In this document: positions 1 to 7,377 of the stretch, piece after piece | Numbering within the stretch: position 1 is the first letter of the stretch | How the letters are laid out: the number at the start of each line of letters is the position of its first letter | Assembly: GCA_946999045.1 (NCBI GenBank) | Contig: CAMQBR010000047.1 | Coordinates: 1-15,629, forward strand | From: an uncultured Prevotella sp. | GTDB lineage: Bacteria; Bacteroidota; Bacteroidia; Bacteroidales; Bacteroidaceae | Direction of reading: 5' to 3' | Length of the DNA: 15,629 nt | Notes under the pieces: generated by a model | The model's database searches: none | What the model was told of the DNA's origin: nothing | Seen by the model: the letters and a program-made list of their open reading frames with translations, nothing else | Program-made: the position numbers and the translations under genes

Positions 1-82
1 TAAAATAATGATATTTAGAATAAGAACCAAGACTTTTTAAATGAAAGAGCCGTGCGCAAAATTAAAAATATTGTTGTAAATA

Positions 83-114
83 TTTGTGTGTTAACGCTTA
101 AATGCGTACCTTTG
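83..114 (+). promoter_or_regulatory. Promoter of the infC-rpmI-rplT operon
   Basis: A TTTG at 83-86 and TACCTTTG at 107-114 are separated by 20 bases, matching the Bacteroidetes housekeeping promoter form (TTTG or TTG, about 19-21 bases, TAnnTTTG). Transcription would start near 121, leaving a leader of about 30 bases before infC. That is too short for a Firmicutes-style L20 leader upstream of infC. Seen in sequence; promoter activity is inferred. Confidence 0.8.
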
Positions 115-150
115 CATCCGTTTAGCATAATAAAACATTAATATAGTTGA

Positions 151-852
151 ATGAAGAATGACAAATTAACTAACAAGTACTGTGTGAATGAACAAATTCG
201 CGTGAAGGAAGTGCGTGTTGTAAGTGATGGTGGGGCAGAAGTAATGCCTACCCGTAAAGCTTTAGAATTAGCGCGTCAGCAAGACGTTGACCTCGTAGAA
301 ATTTCACCTAATGCACAACCACCCGTTTGTCGTCTCATTGACTATAGCAAGTTTCTTTATCAACAAAAAAAGCGTGCTAAAGAGATGAAGCAAAAGCAAG
401 TAAAGGTTGATATTAAGGAAATTAGGTTTGGACCTCAAACAGATGAGCACGATTACCAGTTTAAGCTGAAGCATGCACAAGAGTTCTTAAACGAAGGTAA
501 CAGAGTACGTGCATACGTATTTTTTCGTGGTCGATCTATTTTGTTCAAAGAACAAGGCGAAGTATTGTTGCTTAGATTTGCCAATGACTTAGAGGAGTTT
601 GGTAAGGTAGAGCAGATGCCAAAGCTGGAAGGTAAGCGTATGTTTATCTATCTATCACCTAAAAAGGTTGGTGTAGAAAAGAAAAGTCAGCAAAAGCGTG
701 ATCGTGAACAAGCTCTACGTGAGGCTAAAGAAGCTAAGAAAGAGGTTTCTACAGATGGTACATCTGCAGATGAAAAAGCAAAGGGCAACATCTTTGATAA
801 TGCAAAGAACGGAGCTGATGCACTGAAGAAACTGCAAAACAATGCCAAGTAG
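151..852 (+). CDS. infC: Translation initiation factor IF-3
   Basis: IF-3 binds the 30S subunit, keeps it apart from 50S and checks start-codon and initiator-tRNA pairing. The 233-residue product shows the N-domain (about residues 8-75), including the family hallmark PPVCRLIDYSKF (57-68), a basic helical linker (about 70-88), and the C-domain (about 88-172) with the EIRFGP strand and the HAQEFL helix. After residue 172 comes a charged Lys/Glu/Ala-rich tail of about 60 residues that is absent from the roughly 180-residue enterobacterial protein; such tails are common in Bacteroidetes. The start is an ordinary ATG, not the autoregulatory AUU of E. coli, so that form of self-control is not indicated. 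The ATG at 151 gives the expected N-terminus, and the promoter lies about 37 bases upstream. First gene of the infC-rpmI-rplT operon; rpmI follows 76 bases later. Confidence 0.98.
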   Translation: MKNDKLTNKYCVNEQIRVKEVRVVSDGGAEVMPTRKALELARQQDVDLVEISPNAQPPVCRLIDYSKFLYQQKKRAKEMKQKQVKVDIKEIRFGPQTDEHDYQFKLKHAQEFLNEGNRVRAYVFFRGRSILFKEQGEVLLLRFANDLEEFGKVEQMPKLEGKRMFIYLSPKKVGVEKKSQQKRDREQALREAKEAKKEVSTDGTSADEKAKGNIFDNAKNGADALKKLQNNAK

Positions 853-928
853 AAAAAAATGATTGTGCGTAACGTCTTGGTAATACGTTGCCACAGGAGT
901 AAATAAATAACAAATAAAATTTTTTAAA

Positions 929-1126
929 ATGCCAAAACAAAAAACTAATTCTGGTTCAAAGAAGCGTTTCAGCTTCACTGGAACAGGTAAAGTAAAGCGT
1001 AACCACGCTTTCCACAGTCATATCTTGACTAAGAAGACTAAGAAACAAAAGAGAAACTTAGTGGGTTACACACTTGTAGACCATTCAAATTTGAAGCAGG
1101 TTCGCGACTTGCTCAACTTGCGTTAA
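929..1126 (+). CDS. rpmI: 50S ribosomal protein L35
   Basis: A small, very basic large-subunit protein of 65 residues, the usual length for bL35. It begins MPKQKTNSGSKKRF, keeps the SGSKKRF/GTGKVKR N-terminal motif and the HILTKKTKKQKRNL segment, and ends in a short helix (VRDLLNLR). It lies between infC and rplT, as in nearly all bacteria. The 76-base gap after infC holds a small hairpin (867-891) that could be a site for translational control, though this is inference. No Shine-Dalgarno site lies at a useful distance; the bases before the ATG are A/T-rich, as is typical of this phylum. Confidence 0.98.
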   Translation: MPKQKTNSGSKKRFSFTGTGKVKRNHAFHSHILTKKTKKQKRNLVGYTLVDHSNLKQVRDLLNLR

Positions 1127-1168
1127 TTCACTTTTAGTCAAACAAAAAATTAAAGGAAAGAAAAAACT

Positions 1169-1513
1169 ATGCCAAGATCAGTAAATCATGTAGCATCAAA
1201 AGCAAAGAGAACCCGTATCCTTAAGCAGACTAAAGGTTATTTTGGTGCAAGAAAGAATGTATGGACTGTAGCTAAGAACACTTGGGAAAAGGGACTTACC
1301 TACGCTTATCGTGATCGTCGTAACAAGAAACGTAATTTCCGTTCATTGTGGATTCAGCGTATCAATGCTGCTGCACGGCTTGAAGGAATGAGCTATTCTG
1401 TTTTGATGGGTGCGTTAAACAAGGCAGGTATTGAGATTAACCGTAAGGTTCTTGCAGACCTCGCAATTAACAACCCTGAAGCATTCAAGGCTATCGTAGA
1501 GAAAGTAAAATAA
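1169..1513 (+). CDS. rplT: 50S ribosomal protein L20
   Basis: bL20 is an early-assembling 23S rRNA-binding protein and, in several bacteria, a translational repressor of its own operon. The 114-residue product matches family length and shows the basic N-terminal extension (MPRSVNHVASKAKRTRILKQ), the TKGYFGARKN segment, YAYRDRRNKKRNFRSLWIQRINAA, and the globular C-domain with YSVLMGALNKAGIEINRKVLADLA. It starts 42 bases after rpmI, behind an A-rich stretch containing AAAGGAAAG about 7 bases upstream, which may help initiation. Last gene of the operon; a strong hairpin terminator follows 38 bases after the stop. Confidence 0.98.
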   Translation: MPRSVNHVASKAKRTRILKQTKGYFGARKNVWTVAKNTWEKGLTYAYRDRRNKKRNFRSLWIQRINAAARLEGMSYSVLMGALNKAGIEINRKVLADLAINNPEAFKAIVEKVK

Positions 1514-1551
1514 ACAAAAACGAGTAACTTTCAATCAAAAATACAAGTAGA

Positions 1552-1584
1552 GTTGCATCTCCAAAAAGAGGTGCAACTTTTTTT
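1552..1584 (+). terminator. Intrinsic terminator of infC-rpmI-rplT
   Basis: Ten-base-pair stem, 1552-1561 with 1568-1577 (one T-G wobble), loop CAAAAA, followed directly by seven T residues (1578-1584). It sits 38 bases past the rplT stop, so it should end the operon transcript. Confidence 0.92.
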
Positions 1585-1821
1585 AGATATGCTTGGCATA
1601 CGTATTATCTAACTGAAGTTACCCAATCCTCTATATTACCTCTATTTATAGTAGTTGTAAGCCTTAAAGCCTCCCATAACATGTGTTCTGTACTTACGGT
1701 TAATATATCTAACCACACATAATTTTTTGACTTCTAACATATTGATTGTTATGAAGTGTTTTTGAGCTAATACTTCATTGCTCACCAAGATATCAGCAAA
1801 ATCTTCTACAAGAAAGCCTAT

Positions 1822-1881
1822 ATATTGTGAAAGAACCCTTAAAAATCATTTTATACAGGTGTGAGTTCGCTTTCACAATAT
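1822..1881. repeat. Perfect 12-base inverted repeat, 36-base spacer
   Basis: ATATTGTGAAAG at 1822-1833 and its exact reverse complement CTTTCACAATAT at 1870-1881. The next inner bases are also nearly complementary (AAC against GTT with a two-base offset). No U-tract follows, and the nearest upstream gene already has its own terminator, so this is not an obvious terminator. It could be an RNA stem or the ends of a small palindromic element. Confidence 0.6.
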
Positions 1882-2074
1882 TTAAATCATTATGTCTTTT
1901 TCATGTACCTGAATAGTTCTTCTATCGTTTTTTATATTCGCTAAATCGCTTCTCTAAAGCCATTACAGAATAGATGATTCTCTACTATCTACAAAAATCC
2001 ATTAATATTTGCTTGAAATACTTGTAAATAACTGGTGTTTTGTGCATTTCTTCACTCGGAGGTTTTGAAATGGC

Positions 2075-2082
2075 TACCTTTG
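2075..2082 (+). promoter_or_regulatory. Possible -7 box inside the intergenic region
   Basis: TACCTTTG matches TAnnTTTG, the same octamer as in the infC promoter. No good TTTG lies 19-21 bases upstream, so only half of the promoter is recognisable. If used, transcription would begin near 2089, just before the 2120-2180 hairpin, and could yield a small RNA or a roughly 260-base leader for the receptor gene. Confidence 0.35.
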
Positions 2083-2119
2083 TATGTACTTACAAATTGT
2101 AAACATCTGTAAAATTAGG

Positions 2120-2180
2120 TTCTTCACGTTAAATACGTAGCTGTTTGTCATGTAGAGCGTCTATGCATTTAACGGAAGAA
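2120..2180. repeat. Long imperfect hairpin (arms about 20 bases)
   Basis: Bases 2120-2140 pair with 2161-2180: six pairs (TTCTTC with GAAGAA), one bulged A at 2126, then a 14-position stem with one mismatch and one G-T wobble. The loop is 20 bases (2141-2160). No T-run follows, which argues against a plain intrinsic terminator. It lies 167 bases upstream of the receptor start codon. Confidence 0.65.
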
Positions 2181-2277
2181 ACTATATTTTGATGCACCCT
2201 CGAAGTAGATTACATATAAATTTATTACCAAGAGTAACATTTTATAACGAAACTTCAAAAGAATTAAAATTTTTCAC

Positions 2278-2285
2278 TACTTTTG
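2278..2285 (+). promoter_or_regulatory. Likely -7 box of the receptor/lipoprotein unit
   Basis: TACTTTTG fits TAnnTTTG and lies 61 bases before the receptor ATG, giving a leader of about 55 bases. The -33 element is poor: no TTTG at the expected distance. The weak upstream half could mean that an activator or an alternative sigma factor is needed, but that is inference. Confidence 0.5.
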
Positions 2286-2346
2286 CACCGAAAGTTATTT
2301 ACAAAGGAGATAACCTCAATATTTTTTATCTAAATTTTTTAATCTT

Positions 2347-5300
2347 ATGCAGAAGAGATTGTTTTTTCTGATCATGATGGTACTGACATGCACTATGTCA
2401 GCCATAGCTCAGATCACAACTTCCAGTATTAATGGTAAGGTAACAGCGGACGGAGAGGAAGTAATTGGTGCTACCGTCGAAGCTGTGCACGAACCTTCGG
2501 GCACACGTTACATGGCAGTAACAAACGATAAAGGTTTGTTCTCTATTAATGGTATGCGCGTGGGCGGACCTTACACAGTAAAAATCTCGTACATTGGGCA
2601 CGAGAAAAAAGAAGTGAAAGACATCACACTTCAGTTGGCACAAACGTATAGGCTTAATGTGTCGCTCACCGAAGATGCTCAGCAACTGGGTGAGGTGGTA
2701 GTATCGGCTAAGAACACTAAGTTTACAGCTGAGAAGACAGGAGCCTCTACCAACATTTCTAACAGGATGATGCAAAATATGCCAACAGTTAGTCGTAACA
2801 TTACCGACTTTACGAGGTTGTCTCCATACGGTGGCAACGGTATGAACTTTGGCGGAGCTGACGGGCGTACAGCTAACTTTACCGTTGACGGTGCCGACTT
2901 TAACAACAACTTTGGATTGTCAAAAGGCTTACCTGGTGGTGGCAGCCCTATCTCTATCGAAGCCATTGAAGAAATGCAAGTGGTTATTTCGCCTTTCGAC
3001 GTACGTCAAACCAATTTTATTGGTGGTGGTGTCAACGCCATTACTAAGTCGGGTACAAATACGTTTAAGGGTACTGCCTATATGTACCACCGCAACGAAC
3101 AGATGCGCGGAGACGCTATCTGTGGCGAGCAGATAGCTGATGCAAGAGAGAATGATCGCTGTACTACATATGGTGTAACCTTCGGTGGACCAATTATTAA
3201 AGACAAGCTATTTTTCTTTGCTAATGGTGAATGGGTAAATACACTTAAAGTAGCTAATCGTTGGAGAGCTTCTAAGAATGGTGTGATGAATGCAGACAAA
3301 TACTTGTCTCGCACAACTATCAGTGATATGCAAGTAGTATCAGACTTTGTACAAGACAAATACGGATACAATCCAGGTTCGTTTACAAGTTTCCCTGCTG
3401 AAGAATCTAATTACAAAATCTTGGCTCGTTTAGACTGGAACATCAATACCATGCACCATTTGGCTTTGCGTTACAACTATACAAAGAACCGTAGGTGGAA
3501 TATGCCTAACTTCTCTTCTATGGATGGTGGTGCGGTATCTCCTTATGGACGGTTATCACAATATGCTATGGCATTTGCTAACACAATGTACTCGCTTGAC
3601 GGTATTGTAAGTACATTGTCTTTAGATTTGAATAGCAGAATAAGCAATAATCTTTCTAACCAATTCTTGGCTACTTATTCTATACTGAATGACAAGCGTT
3701 TTTCTAACTCAGCCGAGTTTCCTTTTATTGATATTCTTGATGGCAAAGGTGGTAACTATATGTCATTAGGTTACGAACTGTTTACATGGAACAATGCCGT
3801 ACACAACAATGTATTGAATATAAAGGATGATGTTACTTATTATTTAGCTAATCATAAGATTATGGCAGGATTGAGCTACGAACACCAAATGGCTGATAAT
3901 ATGTACATGAGAAATGGTGCAGGATACTATCGATACAGCACATTGAAAGATTTTCTGCAAGGTGGTGCACCAGAAATAGTAAACCTTACTTATGGATATA
4001 ATGGTGAAACGGCTCCTGCAGCACGTGTAACCTATAACAAGATGGGGTTGTATTTACAAGATGAGTGGCAAGCTACAGACAAGTTAAAGTTGACTTATGG
4101 TTTGCGTATGGATGGATTCTTCTTCCAAAACAGCGACTTGATGACAAACAATGCCATTATGGAACGCGATTACTTTGGCCAACATATTGATACGGGGAAA
4201 TGGCCCAATAATAGTATTACTTTCTCGCCTCGTGTAGGATTTACTTATAATGTAATGGATAACGACCGTTTGAAACTGCGTGGTGGTACAGGATTGTTTG
4301 TTGGTAGATTGCCTTTGGTGTTCTTTACTAATATGCCTACCAATAGTGGTATGATACAAAATCAAGTTAGTATTAACCAAAAAGAACTAGATGGTATTAA
4401 TAAACACAACCAAAACATACTTGCTTCGCTAAAAGATGCTGATAAGAATATTATTGAACGATACAAAGATGGTATGACCATGGAAAGTGTTTTCGGCGGT
4501 GGATTGGTAGCCGATGCTAATCATCATGCCAGCGTTAAAGCCTTGCAAGATAAAATTGCATCTATCAAGCAGCTAGATTTGGATAAGGAACATCATATAA
4601 TAGAGAGAAATGTATATACAATGAACATGGATCCTTCTAAGGGAACAGCTAACGGTGCTGTATGTGGTATAGATCCTAACTTCAAAATGCCACAGATATG
4701 GAAAACCTCTTTAGCTATTGATTATTCTTTACCTGTATCGTTTCCACTCAATGTTACGGTTGAGGGCATCTTGAATAAAAACATTTATGCTACTATGCTG
4801 AGAGACTGGAGCGTTCCATACGTAGGAGGCTTTGCTCGCTTTAATGGTGCTGACAATCGTTATATCTATCCTGAGAAATATCAAATTAACAAGCCTGCTT
4901 ATATGCTGGAGAATACGCACAAGGGATATGGATGGATGTTTAACGTAAGTGTAAATGCACATCCATTCGATTGGATGGATTGTATGGTAGCTTATACACA
5001 TACCGCTTCTAAAGAAATTACAAGTATGCCAGGTTCTAATGCCTCGTCAGTTCTCAAATATATGTCTACTGTGGCAGGACCTAACTTTGTTAATTTGCAC
5101 AATGCAGCAGCTGTTATCCCTGATCGTGTTATTGCTTCGCTAAACCTAAATGATAAATGCGGTAACCATTATAGCTTAATTTACGAGGGGGTACGTGGTA
5201 CATTTAACTACTCGTGCATGGTATTGGGCGATATAAACAATGATGGTTATACTTATGATGCTTTGTACATCCCAACAGATAAGCAGGTGGCCGATAAGCA

Positions 5301-5733
5301 GTTTAGATTTGTATCTGACAACGACCGCAACCGATTTATGGACTATGTACACAGCAACAGCTATCTGAAAGCACATCAGGGTGAATATGCTGAGCCTAAC
5401 AGCTTGTATTCGCCATGGGTTCACAGGTTGGATATTAGTTACAAACACGATTTCAAGGTAAACTTTGGACAAACCAAGCATAAGTTGCAATTGAGCTTGG
5501 ATATGAAGAATGTGCTTAACTTCTTCAATTCAAGTTGGGGCGTAGCTAAGTATCTGAACCCTGAAATAGGAAGAGATCCGTTCTTATTGAAGTATGAAGG
5601 CATAGACAAAGAAGGCTATGCTACATTTTCAACCCCAGATTCTGTCAACGGCAATATCCAAACATGGACTCCTAACCATGCTTTAGGACAGTGTTGGTAT
5701 GCATCGGTAGGTATTAAGTACATATTTAATTAA
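2347..5733 (+). CDS. Oar-like TonB-dependent outer-membrane receptor
   Basis: The 1128-residue product is predicted to be an energised outer-membrane transporter, drawing on TonB-ExbBD. It begins with a signal peptide (hydrophobic core 5-18, AIA cleavage motif near 19-21), then a carboxypeptidase-regulatory-like beta-sandwich (about 25-110), a probable TonB box EVVVSAK (116-122), a plug domain (about 125-245, with FTVDGADFNN and GGGVNAITKSGTN) and a long beta-barrel with many aromatic-ended strands, closing in WYASVGIKYIFN. The plug wording and large size resemble the Oar/Cna-B-like receptors rather than SusC; no SusD partner is present. A hydrophilic, partly helical insert at about residues 668-778 is probably a large loop. 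The gene is followed 25 bases later by a lipoprotein gene, so the two are probably co-transcribed. The substrate is unknown. The ATG chosen gives an intact signal peptide. Confidence 0.93.
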   Translation: MQKRLFFLIMMVLTCTMSAIAQITTSSINGKVTADGEEVIGATVEAVHEPSGTRYMAVTNDKGLFSINGMRVGGPYTVKISYIGHEKKEVKDITLQLAQTYRLNVSLTEDAQQLGEVVVSAKNTKFTAEKTGASTNISNRMMQNMPTVSRNITDFTRLSPYGGNGMNFGGADGRTANFTVDGADFNNNFGLSKGLPGGGSPISIEAIEEMQVVISPFDVRQTNFIGGGVNAITKSGTNTFKGTAYMYHRNEQMRGDAICGEQIADARENDRCTTYGVTFGGPIIKDKLFFFANGEWVNTLKVANRWRASKNGVMNADKYLSRTTISDMQVVSDFVQDKYGYNPGSFTSFPAEESNYKILARLDWNINTMHHLALRYNYTKNRRWNMPNFSSMDGGAVSPYGRLSQYAMAFANTMYSLDGIVSTLSLDLNSRISNNLSNQFLATYSILNDKRFSNSAEFPFIDILDGKGGNYMSLGYELFTWNNAVHNNVLNIKDDVTYYLANHKIMAGLSYEHQMADNMYMRNGAGYYRYSTLKDFLQGGAPEIVNLTYGYNGETAPAARVTYNKMGLYLQDEWQATDKLKLTYGLRMDGFFFQNSDLMTNNAIMERDYFGQHIDTGKWPNNSITFSPRVGFTYNVMDNDRLKLRGGTGLFVGRLPLVFFTNMPTNSGMIQNQVSINQKELDGINKHNQNILASLKDADKNIIERYKDGMTMESVFGGGLVADANHHASVKALQDKIASIKQLDLDKEHHIIERNVYTMNMDPSKGTANGAVCGIDPNFKMPQIWKTSLAIDYSLPVSFPLNVTVEGILNKNIYATMLRDWSVPYVGGFARFNGADNRYIYPEKYQINKPAYMLENTHKGYGWMFNVSVNAHPFDWMDCMVAYTHTASKEITSMPGSNASSVLKYMSTVAGPNFVNLHNAAAVIPDRVIASLNLNDKCGNHYSLIYEGVRGTFNYSCMVLGDINNDGYTYDALYIPTDKQVADKQFRFVSDNDRNRFMDYVHSNSYLKAHQGEYAEPNSLYSPWVHRLDISYKHDFKVNFGQTKHKLQLSLDMKNVLNFFNSSWGVAKYLNPEIGRDPFLLKYEGIDKEGYATFSTPDSVNGNIQTWTPNHALGQCWYASVGIKYIFN

Positions 5734-5758
5734 TATTATTAATTATAGAAAAGAAGTT

Positions 5759-7255
5759 ATGAAATTAAGATATATTATTCCTGCATTTGTGTGGCTGCTC
5801 GCCATGTTAGTAGGATGCGAAGCATCTAAATACGACTTCCAGTTGTCTAACGTACAACTTTCCAATACATACGTTATTATTCCAACTGATGGCGGTGAAC
5901 AAACCATTACGGTAAAAGCCAATCAAGCATGGAGCATTGATACAGCTAAGACGAAATCGTGGATGGAAGTTTCTCCTATTAAAGGAGAAGCTGGAGAAAC
6001 AAAGGTTACGTTTAAGGCTTCTAAATCTCTTGACGGGCATCAGGCTGACTTAAAACTTACCTGCGGTGATCAAGTTCAAAATTTCAGAGTACAACAGGGT
6101 TTACCTATGGCAAAGTTGGCTACTTGTAAAGAAATAAATACTGGTGTTGATGGTAAAACCTACAAGGTTACTGGTATTGTTGGGACTATAGAGAATGATT
6201 TATACGGTAACTATTGGATATCAGATGCTACTGGTAAAGTATATATCTATGGCACTCTTAATAAGAAAGGTGAAATCAAAAAGTTTAAGGAGACAGGTAT
6301 CGAAGCTGGTGATGAAATTACCATTACTGGTCCAAGAGGTATACACAAAGGGCAGCCTCAACTTGTAGGCGTTAGTGTTATAAAGGTTAACAAATCATTG
6401 GTTAAGATAGACTCTGTTAAGCATAATCTTCTTCCAAAAGAAGGTGGAGAATGTATTACCTATGTTACATGCAAGGGACAAGGCGTATCTGTTGACATTC
6501 CTAAAGAAGCCAAAGAATGGTTGTCTATATCTTCTATCAGGTCTAAAGGTAAGAATGTGGTTATTGTATTTAAGGCTGTCGCTAATACAGGCAGTGCTGA
6601 CCGAAAAGCAAACATTACTATCTACACAAGCGATGGTAAGAAAGACTACCAATCTTCTACTACCTTAACAGAAAAGGGAGCTGTTACTCCTGTTAGTATT
6701 GGTGAGTTTCTTGCTGCTAAGGTGAGTGATTCACAATATCGTGTGGCAGGTATCATTTCAAAGATAGTAAAGGGTAAGTATACCAATCTTTACATTAAGG
6801 ATGCTTTTGGAGAGGTATATGTCTTTGGATTAAAAGATATTGAAAAGAAAGGATACAAAGAGGGCGACATCCTTGTATTGGTAGGCAAGCGTGCTGAATA
6901 TAAAGGTAAGGCGCAAATAGCAAAGGTAACTGTAGAACAACATATTGCTCCAATAAAGATTACCATTTCTGAATTGCTAAAAAAGCATGATGATAAAGAT
7001 ACTTTCTTTAAGCTAACTGGTAAAGTGCTGAAAATAGAGAAGGAAGAATATGGTAATATGACGATACAAGATGAAACGGGTAAAATATATATTTATGGAT
7101 GTTCTCCTTACTTCGGAGCTTTTGGCGATGCTCGTAAAGGACTGATTAAGAAAGTAGGTTTGAAAGAAGGTAGTACTATTACCGTCATTGGTTATAAAGG
7201 TTCGCATAAAGGTGCTCCACAACTTAGTGGCAGCGTATATGTAAGCCACCAATGA
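5759..7255 (+). CDS. BACON / OB-like multidomain lipoprotein
   Basis: The 498-residue product has a lipoprotein signal peptide with lipobox LVGC, lipidated Cys at 20. Reading by internal similarity, the domains are: BACON-like Ig fold (about 28-113, with GGEQTITVKANQAWSI and SWMEVSPIKGEAGET), OB-like barrel 1 (about 120-210), BACON-like domain 2 (about 215-305, with EWLSISS), OB-like 2 (about 310-394) and OB-like 3 (about 400-497). The three OB-like units share a pattern of a G-V/I-I strand, then YGN/YTN, I-x-D-x-x-G-x-V/I-Y-V/I-x-G, a Gly-Asp/Ser turn and hKGxxQ. OB folds of this type often bind nucleic acids or oligosaccharides, and BACON domains are typical of surface carbohydrate or mucin-binding proteins in Bacteroidetes. 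Residues after the Cys (EASKYD) are not the acidic run expected of a surface-export signal, so a periplasm-facing location is equally possible. It probably works with the upstream receptor. No catalytic motif seen. Confidence 0.85.
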   Translation: MKLRYIIPAFVWLLAMLVGCEASKYDFQLSNVQLSNTYVIIPTDGGEQTITVKANQAWSIDTAKTKSWMEVSPIKGEAGETKVTFKASKSLDGHQADLKLTCGDQVQNFRVQQGLPMAKLATCKEINTGVDGKTYKVTGIVGTIENDLYGNYWISDATGKVYIYGTLNKKGEIKKFKETGIEAGDEITITGPRGIHKGQPQLVGVSVIKVNKSLVKIDSVKHNLLPKEGGECITYVTCKGQGVSVDIPKEAKEWLSISSIRSKGKNVVIVFKAVANTGSADRKANITIYTSDGKKDYQSSTTLTEKGAVTPVSIGEFLAAKVSDSQYRVAGIISKIVKGKYTNLYIKDAFGEVYVFGLKDIEKKGYKEGDILVLVGKRAEYKGKAQIAKVTVEQHIAPIKITISELLKKHDDKDTFFKLTGKVLKIEKEEYGNMTIQDETGKIYIYGCSPYFGAFGDARKGLIKKVGLKEGSTITVIGYKGSHKGAPQLSGSVYVSHQ

Positions 7256-7311
7256 TAAAATATGTATGATATAAGAGAGTATTTTAGTTTCTCTATTTAA
7301 ACAAAAATAAG

Positions 7312-7357
7312 GAGGTAAGTCTTCGTTCATTATGAAGTACTTACCTCTTTATGTTTT
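7312..7357. terminator. Bidirectional terminator between lipoprotein and exonuclease genes
   Basis: Nine pairs (7312-7320 with 7339-7347) extended by an inner CTTC/GAAG stem around a nine-base loop, with one bulged T. A T-rich run follows on the plus strand (7348-7357), and the reverse complement is followed by CTTATTTTTG. It lies between convergent genes (stops at 7255 and 7378) and should end both transcripts. Confidence 0.85.
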
Positions 7358-7377
7358 TATATGAATTGTGAATTATT

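Larger units (their letters stand above)
1585..2346. other. 762-base gap with inverted repeats, no convincing gene
   Basis: Between the rplT terminator and the TonB receptor gene I see no ORF with family resemblance or sensible composition. The region contains a 12-base perfect inverted repeat (1822-1881), a TACCTTTG box (2075-2082), a long imperfect hairpin (2120-2180) and a TACTTTTG box (2278-2285) near the receptor gene. A GGAGG motif (2060-2064) precedes an 11-codon ATG frame (2070-2102) that is probably chance. Candidate explanations are a non-coding RNA, a long structured receptor leader, or remnants of a palindromic mobile element. Confidence 0.6.

Noticed and set aside
2070..2102. GGAGG followed by an ATG and an 11-codon frame
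   Set aside because: It looks like a Shine-Dalgarno plus leader peptide, but this phylum rarely relies on such sites, the peptide has no attenuation-type codon run, and the frame overlaps a likelier -7 box.
2303..2310. AAAGGAGA as ribosome binding site of the receptor gene
   Set aside because: It lies about 36 bases before the ATG, too far to act directly.
2189..2371. 60-codon plus-strand frame before the receptor gene
   Set aside because: It spans the likely promoter, overlaps the receptor signal-peptide coding region in another frame, and its translation has no family-like pattern.
2347..7255. SusC/SusD polysaccharide utilisation locus
   Set aside because: The receptor plug is Oar-like, the partner has no SusD-type helical repeats, and no glycoside hydrolase or sensor-regulator is present.
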